Assembly: GCF_034140825.1 (NCBI RefSeq)
Contig: NC_089037.1
Location: forward strand, 28,983,501 to 29,047,500
Length of the DNA: 64,000 nt
Direction: 5' to 3'
DNA from: Oryza sativa Japonica Group
Lineage: Eukaryota > Streptophyta > Magnoliopsida > Poales > Poaceae
Of the stretch, positions 22,101 through 33,461 are shown one piece after another. Positions within the stretch are counted from its first letter, which is position 1; each line of letters opens with the position of its first letter. The notes below the pieces were generated by a model that was given only the letters and a program-made list of their open reading frames with translations, was not told where the DNA came from and made no database searches. Both the position numbers and the translations under genes were made by a program.

Positions 22101-25100
22101 CTAGTTTGCTTCAGTTTTGCTTATTCTAATTGCATTTTCTAGGCATGGGCGAGATTGTGTAAATGCCTTGGTCAGGACTTCTTACCATACATGAATGTTG
22201 TTATGCCTCCTCTGCTCCAGTCTGCTCAGCTTAAACCAGATGTGAGTGTCACATCTGCTGGGCCAGAAGATGAAAATGGTGAATCTGATGATGAGGGGTA
22301 CGTTTTTGTTACGCTGGCAACTTACCATAATGTTGTCACATTCCCATGATAGAATATTGAAATTGATGAATTGTTATCATTGTAGGCATGATATTAGTTT
22401 GTTGCCCTGTTTCAAATTTGCATGTATTTGTCAGATCCATAACAGAGCATTTAATTTGAATGTTGATATCCTGTTGTTGTCTGATTCTATGATCTTATGA
22501 TATCTGTAAAATTTTGTGTTTTACCTGGCTGCCTGCATAAAATGCAGTGTTGAGACTATTACGCTAGGAGACAAGAGAATTGGCATCCGAACCAGTCTGC
22601 TGGAGGAAAAAGCAACGGCATGTAATATGCTATGTTGTTATGCTGATGAGCTCAAGGAAGGGTTTTTCCCATGGATTGATCAGGTTATGTTACGATTTTT
22701 TGTGAACTCTATGTGTACACGCACGCGCCTATGTGAAGAGCTCCAGCTGAACCTTGAATCTGTACAGGTTGCAACTACTCTGGTTCCTCTCCTCAAATTC
22801 TATTTTCATGAAGAAGTTAGGAAGGCAGCCGTTTCAGGTCTGCAACTACCCTTTTCAGTGTATTCTCCATTATTTTTAGCATTTTTCTCAAAGTGACATT
22901 GTGTTATCTCCCTAGCAATGCCTGAGCTTCTACGTTCAGCGAAGTTGGCAATAGAGAAGAGCCAATCGCAAGGTCGGGATGAATCTTATCTTAAGCAACT
23001 GTCTGATTACATAGTTCCAGCTCTTGTAGAGGCTATACATAAAGTAAGCATAGCATGCTAACTGAAACTCCTTACTTTTCCTTAGTACTTGTTTTGTTGA
23101 TCACTGTTGTTCTGTTTAAGCATGTTATTGAAAGTTTGAAACTTTATGCAGGAACCTGACACACAAATATGTGCAAGCATGCTGGAATCGCTGAATGAAT
23201 CAATACAGGTCTTGTATTGCTGTACCCTAAGTTTTTGTGATATTACACTGAGCTTAATTTAGGTGATAAGCTTCATATAGCTTCAACTCTTGTTTGTGCA
23301 ACCTATATGATTTTTAGTACTTAAAAACCTCTGTGAAATGTGCGACACTTATGGCTTAAACTATGCTCCATCCAATGGTAAAACACAAATAAATTGTGGT
23401 TTGAGGTACTACCTGGGTTTGAATGAATTTAGTATTAACTACTTTGTACTGTATTGCTAACAAAACTGACATGTTTACATTTATAGCATCGTGTTGATTG
23501 CCTCTTTCTGGAAAATCTGACCTTTAGTGATGAAATCTGTGACAAATAATTTTTATTTGCTCCTTTTTATTTCCATGCTGTATCCATGTTTACTCCATAC
23601 AGGACACCATAATAATCTGAACTCTGTTTCTTCACTTAGTTATCTGGAACACTTCTTGAGGAAGGCCAGGTCAGATCTATAGTAGATGGAATTAAAGAAG
23701 TAATAACTGCGAGTGCTCTCAGAAGGAGAGAACGAACAGACAGGGCAAAAGCTGAAGATTTTGATTCAGAAGAAGAGGATCTACTCAGAGAAGAAAATGA
23801 ACAGGAGGATGAAATCTTCGATCAAGTAAGCTATTGAAAACTAGACTGCTAATATTTCTGGAAAAAAATAGTATATTTAGATGTACCTGTTTATAATTTT
23901 TTTCCTGATACAAGAATTGACAAGTGTATGCAGTTCTGTGCACTACTGAAATTGAAAGATTTACACATGCTAATTAACTATTCCATTCAAATTTATAAGG
24001 CGAGCAGTTATTTCTACTTTCAAACTTTGCAAGTTATGATCAACAATTAGGTTTAGTGATCCAAATTGATGCAGCTACTCAAATGTATTTTGCTTTCACA
24101 CGATCGTGATTTTCTAGTTAGTAAGAACATATTCAAATGAAATTTATGGTCAAAGTCCAATCTAGAAGACCATGCTAAGTTAAATCTTGCCTTGTAAAGT
24201 TGAACGCGGTAGTACCTTAGACACCAAAAGGAGCAAGCATGATTATTGTACTTCCAACTTAAACTGTAGACACAGCTGTGACTTCTACTTTCCAAGCTTT
24301 ATTGGAAATAACTTATACAGATTTATCTTTTGTGATTTTCACAGATTGGTGATTGTTTGGGCACTCTTGTTAAGACGTTCAAGACTTATTTCCTTCCATT
24401 CTTTGATGAACTTTCCGTCTATTTGACACCTATGTTGGTAAGTGGATCCATCTGATTTGATTGGAACTTCTGTTTTCTTAGTGATAGAAGGGCAACATAC
24501 TGAATGCTGAACTTTACACCAAAAGTGATTTTTCTAGCAATGTGAAACCTTGGACCCTATATCTTTTGGGGGTCATTTTCAGATATTCCCTTTACCCAGA
24601 ATTTTTCTTGGCTTGCCATAGAAATCTTTTGCTTAAATGTTCCAAAGAGTAAACATAAAGCTACTAGAAACTATTCCAGTTCATTTTCAGATCTTGTAGC
24701 CTGTGATAAACATAGAACATCTTATTACAAAAAAAATACTCTGTCAAGGACAAAAAAGAACCTTCTGCGATTATAAGTATTTTTTTTGTTAATAATATTA
24801 GGCCAAGGACAAAACAGTAGAGGAACGAAGGATTGCCATATGCATTTTTGATGATGTTGCAGAGCACTGTCGCGAAGCAGCTGTCAGGTAACAGTTTAAT
24901 GACCCTTTTAACCTTTTTATTGGATGAAATGATTCTTCTAACTTTTGATGAAACGTAATTTGTATGATCTGTGGTTCTCAGATATTATGATACATATCTT
25001 CCTTCTTTATTAGAAGCCTGCACAAGTGAAAATCCAGATATTAGACAGGTTTGAAATATTTTATGTTCTACTTGATGACTTGATGCATGAAGTTTCATGT

Positions 25101-27068
25101 TTCAACAGTATGCAATATTTCATTTATCAAGTTCTTTTATTTTTTTGAAAAAAACAATGAGAGTATGTGTTTCATGCTGCTTTCAGGCTGCAGTTTATGG
25201 TATTGGCATTTGCGCTGAGTTTGGTGGCTCTGCATTTAGGCCTCACACTGGTGGTATGTGTTGCATTTACGGTGAGCTAGGCTAGTTCATAGCTGAATAT
25301 GTTTTGATGTTGTTAATTCATATCTGCAGAGGCCCTGTCCAGACTATACAATGTAATCAAACATCCCAATGCGTTGGACTTGGATAATGCGATGGCATAT
25401 GACAATGCTGTTTCTGCTCTTGGGAAAATATGTCAGTTTCATCGTGATGGCATTGATGCATCTCAGGTGTCTTACAAGCCATATGAATTAATATACTTAC
25501 TCTGAAGTGTATTCTTACTCATTTGAAATCATGGTGTTGCTACCTGTCCTGCTGATTAATTAAACTCTTGTCTACAGAGACAAAGAATACCAAGTTTCTT
25601 CAGTTGCCCTTGATAAATTTTGACATCAACGTCAATAACATAAAGCATGTAACAGCCTAAAGAGCCTCAGCCGCATACAGTATGCTACATGCAAAAACAT
25701 TGAATGAACGGGTTGAAAGCCTTAAGTGACTGCTCAGTACTATTGAATTAATTTTCTACTAAAACATACAGTTAAATGACATGAGAACTCTTCTTTACTA
25801 GAGTAGTGTCCATTTTGGACTTACATTAGGTCTGCCAAGTCGTCGTAGATTTATTATACTATGTGTAGTATTTCCTTAACCATGCAATGCTTCTAAGTTC
25901 TAACCGTGTATCATTTTTTAAATATTAACAGGTTGTTCCTGCTTGGTTAAGTTGTTTGCCAATAAAAAATGACTTAATCGAGGCCAAGATAGTTCATGAA
26001 CAACTCTGTACGATGCTTGAGAAGTAAGTAATGATCTCAGTATTTTTGTACAGTTACGCAGCTTGGCTTATATATGGTGTAGAAACATCAATCTTGTTCA
26101 TTGCTTCCTTATTATAATGTTTATTTTTCATTTCATTGAAGATCTCATTTCAATTTTTGCAGGTCAGATAGGGAGCTTTTGGGTCATAACAACCAGTATC
26201 TTCCAAAGATTGTCTCTATTTTTGCGGAGGTACCTATTTATTTTTTTCCTTAATTTTTCCTTTTTTGTTCTGATTAACTATATAGAAAGAACTGCAACAC
26301 AACTAGTTGCAGAGCAGTATTGGAATGTTTATGTTGAAATGGGGTTGAGTTGATTGTGTTTGGCTGGTCAGTTGGAATTCATCACCAACTGAGGCCATTA
26401 GGTTAACTACCTTTTGATCCTGAACTGGGTTGCTACAAGCTTAACATAGCTTTATAGGGGCTAAATAATTTTCAGTAGAGGAGTACATAGCACCAGGGTA
26501 CTGCCAATTTAGATCTCAAACGAATATGAATAAACAAGACATTTTATGGCTTATCTGGTCTATAATGTAGCCCCCCCCCCCCCCCCACACACACACACAC
26601 ACAAAAAAAAAAGGAACATATTTCACCACTGATTTTTCACAATGCAATGTCTTTATCTTTAATTTAGATAATTTAAAAAGATAGCATTTGCTTGTCTCAT
26701 GTACTGCTGTGTAGTATCGTTGGTAGAAGCCCCTGAAATAAGATATTTGGGAGACATTCCAAAATGGTGATTTGTTTTCTCTGAGTTTTGAGAAAGAAAG
26801 TAGTTATACTTTAATGAGAGTATGAGACTTAGGCGATTAACCACCATGGCTTTTAGAACATTGTTTGGTTTGTAACACCACATCTATTTCCTTATGGATG
26901 CAGATATTATGTGCGGGTAAGGATCTGGCAACAGAACAAACTTTTAGTAAGATGGTTAATTTGCTAAGACAGCTTCAGACTACATTGCCTCCTTCAGTAC
27001 TGGCGTCAACATGGTCTTCTTTGCAGCCGCAGCAACAGCTTGCCCTACAGTCTGTGTTGTCATCATAG
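19126..27068 (+). CDS. IMB3: Importin beta-3 / RanBP5 (IPO5)-type karyopherin
   Basis: A HEAT-repeat nuclear import receptor that would carry cargo through nuclear pores and release it on RanGTP binding. Nineteen exons: 19126-20553, 21321-21425, 21511-21576, 21651-21815, 21985-22059, 22143-22297, 22548-22683, 22768-22837, 22916-23043, 23152-23208, 23640-23825, 24345-24437, 24802-24887, 24982-25048, 25187-25253, 25330-25466, 25932-26023, 26163-26229 and 26904-27068. Phases close perfectly and give 1114 aa, the usual size of Arabidopsis IMB3 and human IPO5. Family blocks seen: NPRVQAHAASAILNF across exons 1-2, EHFQKYYDAVMPYLK at exon 4, a Glu/Asp-rich loop near exon 11 (EDFDSEEEDLL). The gene falls from very GC-rich exon 1 to AT-rich later exons, typical of grasses. 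Intron 1 starts with GC, not GT. Product identity is very secure; individual small exons rest on homology and splice signals. Confidence 0.95.
26570..26613. repeat. Poly-C / (CA)n / poly-A simple repeat
   Basis: A C run followed by CA dinucleotides and an A run in the last intron of the importin gene. Length here is likely unstable between accessions. Confidence 0.85.
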
Positions 27069-27914
27069 CTGAACAGTAACCTCAGCAATGTTGAGCATGT
27101 GGCCTTCACATATTGCCTTCTTTTTTGGGTTTTCATGTGGTTTTGTGCTTGGGTTCCTGGAGTTTGTGCAGCATACAAATGCCCTGAGCTTTTGTATGAA
27201 GGGCATGGTTTGCATCAGAAGTGTATACTGTCACAGAACATCATGGATGTGTATGGGGCTGAGCAATCTCTGCTTCACAGCAAGTGAAGTTGTAAAGCAA
27301 TATGTTCATTTTACTAGGAATTAGTTGGGTTGAAGAAAATGTAAATTAACAATTTTGATCGTTGATGTTTTGATATCATATTATTTCAAACCTCTCTGCG
27401 CACCTTATGTCCTTACCTATTGAATTTAGGTTGCTTGTCTGAGACTTGTGTAGAATGACCATCTTGCTGATTTGAGTTTGCTTTACTGACTTTTGAGAAC
27501 ATGTATGGCATTTGCATACTTCTACTGTCAAGTGCTCAAGCGGCATCTGTCCTTGATCACCCTGGTGCTAATCTTGGAGCGGGAGGTATGTCCTGATACC
27601 GCACAAGCTGTAGACTGTCGCTGTACTTGTGGTTTGATGCTGATTGCATCTATTCCTGCAGGTTGAAGTCGAACAGATTTGACAGCTCCATGGCGATTGT
27701 CGTCAGGGGAAGGTTGAGGTTAGATTCTGTGGGCCACTGGGAAAACCTCAAAAAGGAACCAGTATTTACTTTCTGAAAATAATATCTGCTGTGTCCCAGT
27801 TGAGCTTGGGGTGCTTGATTTCTAGGGTTGCATTGTTAGAACTTTCTGACTATTAATTGCTAAGACGAAATGAAAGCATCAGTTTTCTGAGAAATCGCGA
27901 TTCCCCTTCTGCAC
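27069..27914. other. Importin 3' UTR and spacer
   Basis: The 3' UTR probably covers at least 27069-27400. No open frame with a motif or splice support follows, and no repeat is recognised before the MITE at 27918. Confidence 0.5.
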
Positions 27915-27917
27915 GTA

Positions 27918-28136
27918 GGGCCTGTTTGGCACAGCTCCAGCTCTAGCTCCACCCCTCCTGGAGCTGGAGCTCAACCAAACAGTTTCAGCTCCACCAAAAC
28001 TGGGAGTGGAGTTGGGTGGAGCTCTCTCACAAAATGTACTAGAGTTGTGGAGCTGGGTTTAGGCAGCTCCACAACTCCACTCCAGACTCAACTCCTGGAG
28101 TTATATTAAGGAGTTGGAGCTGTACCAAACAGGCCC
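27918..28136. mobile_element. Tourist-like MITE family A, copy 1 (GTA target duplication)
   Basis: Starts GGGCCTGTTTGGCACAGCT and ends AGCTGTACCAAACAGGCCC, with GTA on each side (27915-27917 and 28137-28139). The interior is itself rich in inverted GGAGCTGGAGCT blocks and can fold into a hairpin. It is the best-preserved of three copies in this window (the others at 51756 and 52278). Confidence 0.9.
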
Positions 28137-28139
28137 GTA

Positions 28140-28520
28140 ATTCCCTTGTTTACCCCTTTAGCTCTTTCTGGCTTAGGCCCTGTTCGAACGAGAGTTTCAG
28201 GCTCAAGCCAGTTAAAAAAGAAGAAATACCTTCTCAAAAGAAGAAGAATTACAGGCTTAAACAGTTTGTATTATCGGATATCTTGTATACATTCGACCCT
28301 CCGAGATCTGTTGTAAGATTTGTATCGTGGCACCTTCTCTCGCTCCAGCGAGCTTGTGCATCTGCGGCTACAACTGGCAACAAACCTGACGTGTTTTGGG
28401 GTGGGGAGGGAGAGTTCCTCGGGGTTTACACGGAAGCGGACCCGTGTTCAACGTATAAACTCTTATTAATTCAACCTCAAGATCTTGTGTTCAATTCTTA
28501 GCACGCTCATAATTTTTTCT
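28140..28520. other. Spacer without a supported gene
   Basis: Short frames only. No homology or repeat structure recognised. Confidence 0.4.
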
Positions 28521-28905
28521 TAGAGAGATTCTTCTTAAAAAAATGTTTGGAGGGATTTCTCTTCCTTCAAATCACGTTTTTCTTAACCCAAAAGTTGTTA
28601 ATGCTAAGTGCAGATATTTCAGCGAACTATTGCAATCGTTAAAAGCTTAGAGAGATTCTTCTTAAAAAAAATGTTTGAAGGTACTTCTCTTCTTTCAAAT
28701 CACCTTTTTTTAACCTCGAAAGTTGTTAATGCTAAGGCCTTGTTTAGTTTTCAACTTTTTCTTCAAACTTTTAACTTTTCCGTCACATTGAATTTTCATG
28801 CACACAAACTTTCAACTTTTCTGTCACATCGTTCCAATTTCTTTAAACTTCCAATTTTAGCGTGGAATGCAGATATTTCAGCGAACTATTGCAATCGTTA
28901 AAAAC
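28521..28905. repeat. ~127-bp tandem duplication, second copy interrupted by a MITE fragment
   Basis: Copy A (28521-28647) and copy B (from 28648) both begin TAGAGAGATTCTTCTTAAAA and both end with TGCAGATATTTCAGCGAACT. Copy B is interrupted by about 132 bp, while copy A keeps the uninterrupted sequence. Confidence 0.88.
28736..28867. mobile_element. Truncated Tourist-like MITE inside a tandem duplicate
   Basis: Begins GGCCTTGTTTAGTTTTCAAC directly after TAA and contains the TTTTCTGTCACATCGTTCC-type body of a common short rice MITE. The expected right terminus (CTAAACAAGGCC-like) is missing after AGCGTGGAA. The neighbouring duplicate copy at 28521-28647 shows the empty site. Confidence 0.8.
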
Positions 28906-29505
28906 CCTAAAGATTTGGTAAGGGTAGCTTTTAGTCCAAGAAACTTCGTTTATACTCAATGCACAGAGATACCTCATCGTTTCGCCTACGATAAATTATA
29001 CTCGTCGTTTCACCTACGATTGATTATAAATCATAACACTTATTAAGATCTTTAAAGAAATATAGATAAAACTTTTATATGTGTGTTATTAGGGGCTTAA
29101 AAACCGATGAATTACGTTGAAAAAGCTGGAAGAGCAAGGCTACCGATCGGTGGATGGAATCATGGAATCTTGTGATCGATGTCCAACAAGGCAACACCAC
29201 CACTAATCATCATTCCAATTAACACAGTCCAAGCCTCCAAGGGCGACAGGATATAGTGGATAACTGAATACACAGTCCAGCAGCACACGCCTGTAATTTA
29301 ATCACAGCGGCAATTGAGTAATTGACAGTCAAGGACGACTAGATGGTGTACCAATGTGCAATTTATAATCAGCGAGGAAGCACGCCAGCAGCACGCCTGT
29401 AATGATTTCCAATTACTAATGTGCAAAGTGCAATGGCAAATTGCTAACGGGCGTAAAGAGGAGACCACCATCAATTCCACCACACGCGGACAGGTTCCTC
29501 CATCG
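28906..29505. other. Spacer and 3' UTR of the Prp18 gene
   Basis: AT-rich sequence. Its right part, next to the minus-strand stop codon at 29506, is the likely Prp18 3' UTR. No other gene is seen. Confidence 0.5.
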
Positions 29506-31875
29506 TCACGACGCGGCCACCAGCCGAAGCGTCTCCTCCGAGTTCTTGGAGTTCTGCTCCGCCAGGAGGGACTGCAGGTCGCTGCCGTTGGCCAGGCTGT
29601 TGAACTCCACCGACCTGGACGGGTCCGTCGGGTACTTCCTCTGGCAGAAGGTCATCAGCCTCTTCACGGACTGCAGGTACTTCCTGGTCGTCTCGTCGTT
29701 CATGATGTGCGCCACGCTGTTGGCGTAGATCTTCTCGCGCGCCGAGCGCTCGTGGATGCCCACCATCGTGACGCCGATCGGCCACGGCGAGTTGCCGATG
29801 GCGAGCTTGATGTAGTTGTCCACCGCCGCCAAGTAGTCCCGTCTCATGCAGCACCTCACCACCTCCAGCAATGATCCACGGACATCTTCGGGCAGGGTCT
29901 GTCATGGGATAATTGGATTCATCAAAATGTGGAAGGAATTAGCAAGGTGATTCAGAATTGTTCACACCCATTATATTTGGGTACATCAAGAAGGAAAAAG
30001 TTTGGATTAATGAGGCAACTGTAGGTGAAGAATAGTAGCAGCAAATAATTTTCTTGGATCATACTGCAGAGCAGGTCCTATGATGGCAAGCACTGGCAAT
30101 TTTGAACAATTCAGCAAGCATTGGCAACGTTAAACAATCCATTTCAAGAAAAACTACCCATAATTCCAGTGGGAACACACTAGCATACAGAAAATAAGTT
30201 GCCACAAGTAACACAAAATAACCTTAGTGGTGATCACAGAGAGCACATTCTCTGACATTATCATCCGGAGGGAAGGTAGTAGGTTAATCCAGGGAAATCA
30301 TGAAGGAATTATCGAACTTCCTAAAAGCATAATCTGCAACCTGATAATTGATTTGTTGTTTCAAGATTCAGAATGGCACCCTCCTATTTCAAAGGCAAAG
30401 AGAAAAATTAAGACAAATATATTCCTCTGTTACAGAGATTTATAACTCTCTTCTTTTTTTTTTTTTGCGGGGAACAGAGATTTATAACTCTGAAGTCTGA
30501 ACACATCATGAGACACTTTGATAATAAGAAAGCGCAAAGGTTGGAACTTGAGAAGAATACATGTAATATCTGCTGTCTTGTTCGCCGGAATGTATGATGA
30601 TTACCAGCTTCTGTCTGTCAACATCTTCATGCTACAAGGAACTAAGAAGAGAACACATTAAACAATATTTGCAACACACTCAAATCACTCAGTAGCATTA
30701 CCACTTAGTTCATGCCTACAAAATTATAGCCGATATTGGAAACGAATTTTGCAATATCTACAATGTGCCACCAGTACAAAGGCAGTTTGGTGTTTCATCG
30801 AAACTGTTGCATGTCTTATGAAGTGCATTTTCAAAATGGAAGCTCACATAACCTATTTGGCTTCTTCACTATATCATGTGTTCTGTAAGGCTTGCATTTC
30901 CCCTTCCACAGTGAAGCATCCCAAGCTCCTAACATGTCCTTATGCAGCAAACATTGGTTGTAAAATTGTAATGCTTCATACTGTTCTTTTAGCACATCTT
31001 ACAGACTCACTCCACTAACTTTGGGTTTTGAAAGCATCGGAGGCATTCAATAAATTCGATTACAGCACCAAAGAACATCAGATTCTTAAGTGTGTGCGTG
31101 AATTAATACTGTCACATACCTTCTTCTTGCACAGCTTGAACAGCGGCTCGAGATAGCGCGCGCACTGCTTGCAGGTGGCCACCGCAGCCTTCCCTTTCGC
31201 CGTCCGCCTCTCCGCCTCGGGCATCTCGTCCATCTCCTGGCTCCACTCGCTCATCAGCCTCTTGAAGAAGGTCATGATCTTGTCCTCGTCGCAGAGCTCC
31301 TCGAACGGCACCTCCTCCCTCGTCTCGCCCCCGCTCTCTGCAGTTGCAGCGCCAGCCTTGGGCTTCGCCGCCGCCGACGCCGACGCCGCAACGGCCTTCG
31401 CCCGCAGCGCCTGGATGTCGCGGAGGAAGTCGTTGGTCTGGCCCTCCCCGATCTCCGCCGCTTCGACGTCGGCGAGCGCCGCGGGGTCCTCGAGCACGGC
31501 GTGGAGGCGGCGGAGGCGCGCGGCGTCGTCCTCGCCGAAGAGCGTGGCCGGCTGGCGCAGCACGCGCAGGCGCCGGATGACCTCCTCCCTGGGGAGGAGC
31601 GGCGCGCCCTCCTTCTCCTCCCCGTCGCCGCGGTGCTCGGTCCGCGACGACTCGTCGCCGTCGGGAGCCCCCGGCGTGGTCGTGGAGCGCGACGCGGCGC
31701 GGTGGTGGGAGGAGGAGGACCGGAGCTGCTTCTGGAGGAGGAGCCGGCGCTCGGCCTCCCGGATCCGCTCCATCTCGCGGCGCTCGATCTCGGCGCGGCG
31801 GAGGAGCTTGCGGCCGCCGAAGTCGGCGTCGAGCAGCTGGCGCTTCCGCTGTAGCTCGCGCTTCAGGACGTCCAT
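29506..31875 (-). CDS. PRP18: Pre-mRNA-splicing factor 18 (Prp18)
   Basis: Prp18 acts in the second catalytic step of splicing, with Slu7 and the U5 snRNP, in the nucleus. Two exons on the minus strand, 31875-31120 and 29898-29506, joined in phase 0 across a 1.2-kb GT-AG intron, give 382 aa. The start MDVLKRELQRKRQL fits the family N terminus, so upstream in-frame ATGs are rejected. Domains: a charged N-terminal helix, the splicing-factor motif near residues 145-170 (REEVIRRLRVLRQPATLFGE), then the conserved Prp18 domain spanning the exon junction, with WPIGVTMVGIHERSAREKIY and HIMNDETTRKYLQSVKRLMT. Exon 1 is GC-rich with Ala/Ser-rich low complexity, common in grass genes. The gene is divergent from the HAD gene 1.6 kb away. 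Assignment is very secure. Confidence 0.97.
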
Positions 31876-32220
31876 TGGCTCGCCGGAGTGGGGGTGGGTC
31901 GCGGTGGCGCACTCGCAGAGTGGGTTAGCTTTGCTTTGGATTTTGGAGAGGCGAATCGGAGGTTCCGCATGGCGGATCGGAGGATGGATGGATAGTTTTT
32001 GAGCATTCGTTTTTGGGAGATCGATGGGTTCTGGAAGCATCGAGCACGAAAGGTTTCTCGCGCGAACCTTCTCGAATCTCGATTTTCGGAGTTCGGATTG
32101 AGTGAAGAGTAAACCGGTAGGTGATTGGCCCAGTTTAACTTTAGGCCTGCTAAGTGCAAACTTAAGCGCAAAGCAAAGCCCATACAAACAGTGTTTTCTC
32201 CGTATTTGCCGTGTGGAAAA

Positions 32221-32516
32221 TACTCTCTCCATCTATTTTTGATAGTCATATTTCATCTTAGCACACAGACCAAGGATAAATGATTCTACTTATCATCCAT
32301 TTAAATATGCTACTAGTCATTCATCGTAAACAGGCGATTCATTAATATTTATATTTCTCGATGCCCATGTAGCCAATCTTGTGTGTAAGAATGAAGAGTC
32401 GCGCATTAAATCCAAGAAAGCCATTGATATGATAAGTTGTTGGATTGAAATATGCTAATCAAAAATAAATTTTTCAGATTTAGAAATATGAATATCAAAA
32501 GTAGATGGAGGGAGTA
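32221..32516. mobile_element. Stowaway-like MITE
   Basis: Termini are inverted: TACTCTCTCCATCTATTTTT at the left and AAAAGTAGATGGAGGGAGTA at the right, with TATTT-type blocks continuing inward. The 296-bp element starts and ends in TA and sits 345 bp upstream of the Prp18 start codon. Confidence 0.88.
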
Positions 32517-33461
32517 CTTTGGTATACTAATTTAATCCCCTTTGATCTGCTGACTGGTTTACTACTTTCAGATCAGACTGCTGGGGAAAAAAATGCAAAT
32601 GCTGAATAGGACTAGGAGTATTTCACTAGAATTACTACTACCGTAACAATCCCAATTCCGTAGACATTCACCCATTTCTTACCGTTAACTAAACGATTAC
32701 GTAAAAGTTTTAAAAAATGATAAAATAAATTAATGGTAATATATTATTTTACGCACATGCAAATACGAATTGAACTTCTAACTGTAAAAAAATATATTAG
32801 TTAGAGTTCACTTTGTTATTTTTATTACAACTTGTAAAAGCTAGATTTAAATTTTTATGTTGTGAAGTGATATATTTCATATATAAATTTATCTTACCAT
32901 TTTTTAAAAAAAGTTTATAATCATTAGAGTTTGCATAAAAGAAACAGAGTGGAGGTTCACCCGGAATCCATCTCCGATTCCCAGTCTGGTCAATCCGCCA
33001 GAAAATATCCTCCTGCCCTCGTTTCAGGGGCTGCAGCAGCAGAGGAGGCCGGAAGCAGAGAACGAACCGCACGGCGAGAAGGCGCGCAGGCTGCCGTCTG
33101 CCCGTCTGCCGAAACCGATCGCGAAAGCGAGCCAGCCAAGGTGCCGCAGTGCCGCCCCCTTCCCTTCTTTCGCCCGCAAGCACGCACGAGGAAAGGAACC
33201 AGCGGTGCACGCACACTGACCACCGCACAACACAGCGCCGCGTCCAGCGAGGAACACGAGCCGAACCGCCACGGCGACACACCAAAAAAAATTCCAATTC
33301 CCTCTCGTGATCCACGCCTCCCCCCAGCTCGTCTCCCGCTCTATTTAAACGCACCCCCCACCCCCAAACCCGCTCTCCCCTCCTTCTCCCCGCGTTACAA
33401 TCAGCACACGCTCTCTGCTAGTCTGATCGCTCTCGCCATCGCACCTCTGTCTCGTCGAACA
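32517..33461 (+). promoter_or_regulatory. Spacer and promoter region of the HAD gene
   Basis: 32517-32930 is AT-rich and non-coding. From 32960 the sequence becomes GC-rich toward the gene. A TATA-type element, TATTTAAA, lies at 33342-33349, about 115 bp before the start codon, a sensible distance for a plant core promoter with a short leader. The long frames across this GC-rich part lack motifs and are not called. Confidence 0.6.

Noticed and set aside
31169-32002. 277-codon frame antisense to Prp18 exon 1
   Set aside because: Ser/Arg-rich translation typical of a shadow frame. Prp18 on the other strand is conserved.
32797-33354. 185-codon minus-strand frame between Prp18 and the HAD gene
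   Set aside because: Its two halves have quite different composition and no motif, and it overlaps the HAD promoter region with its TATA-type box.
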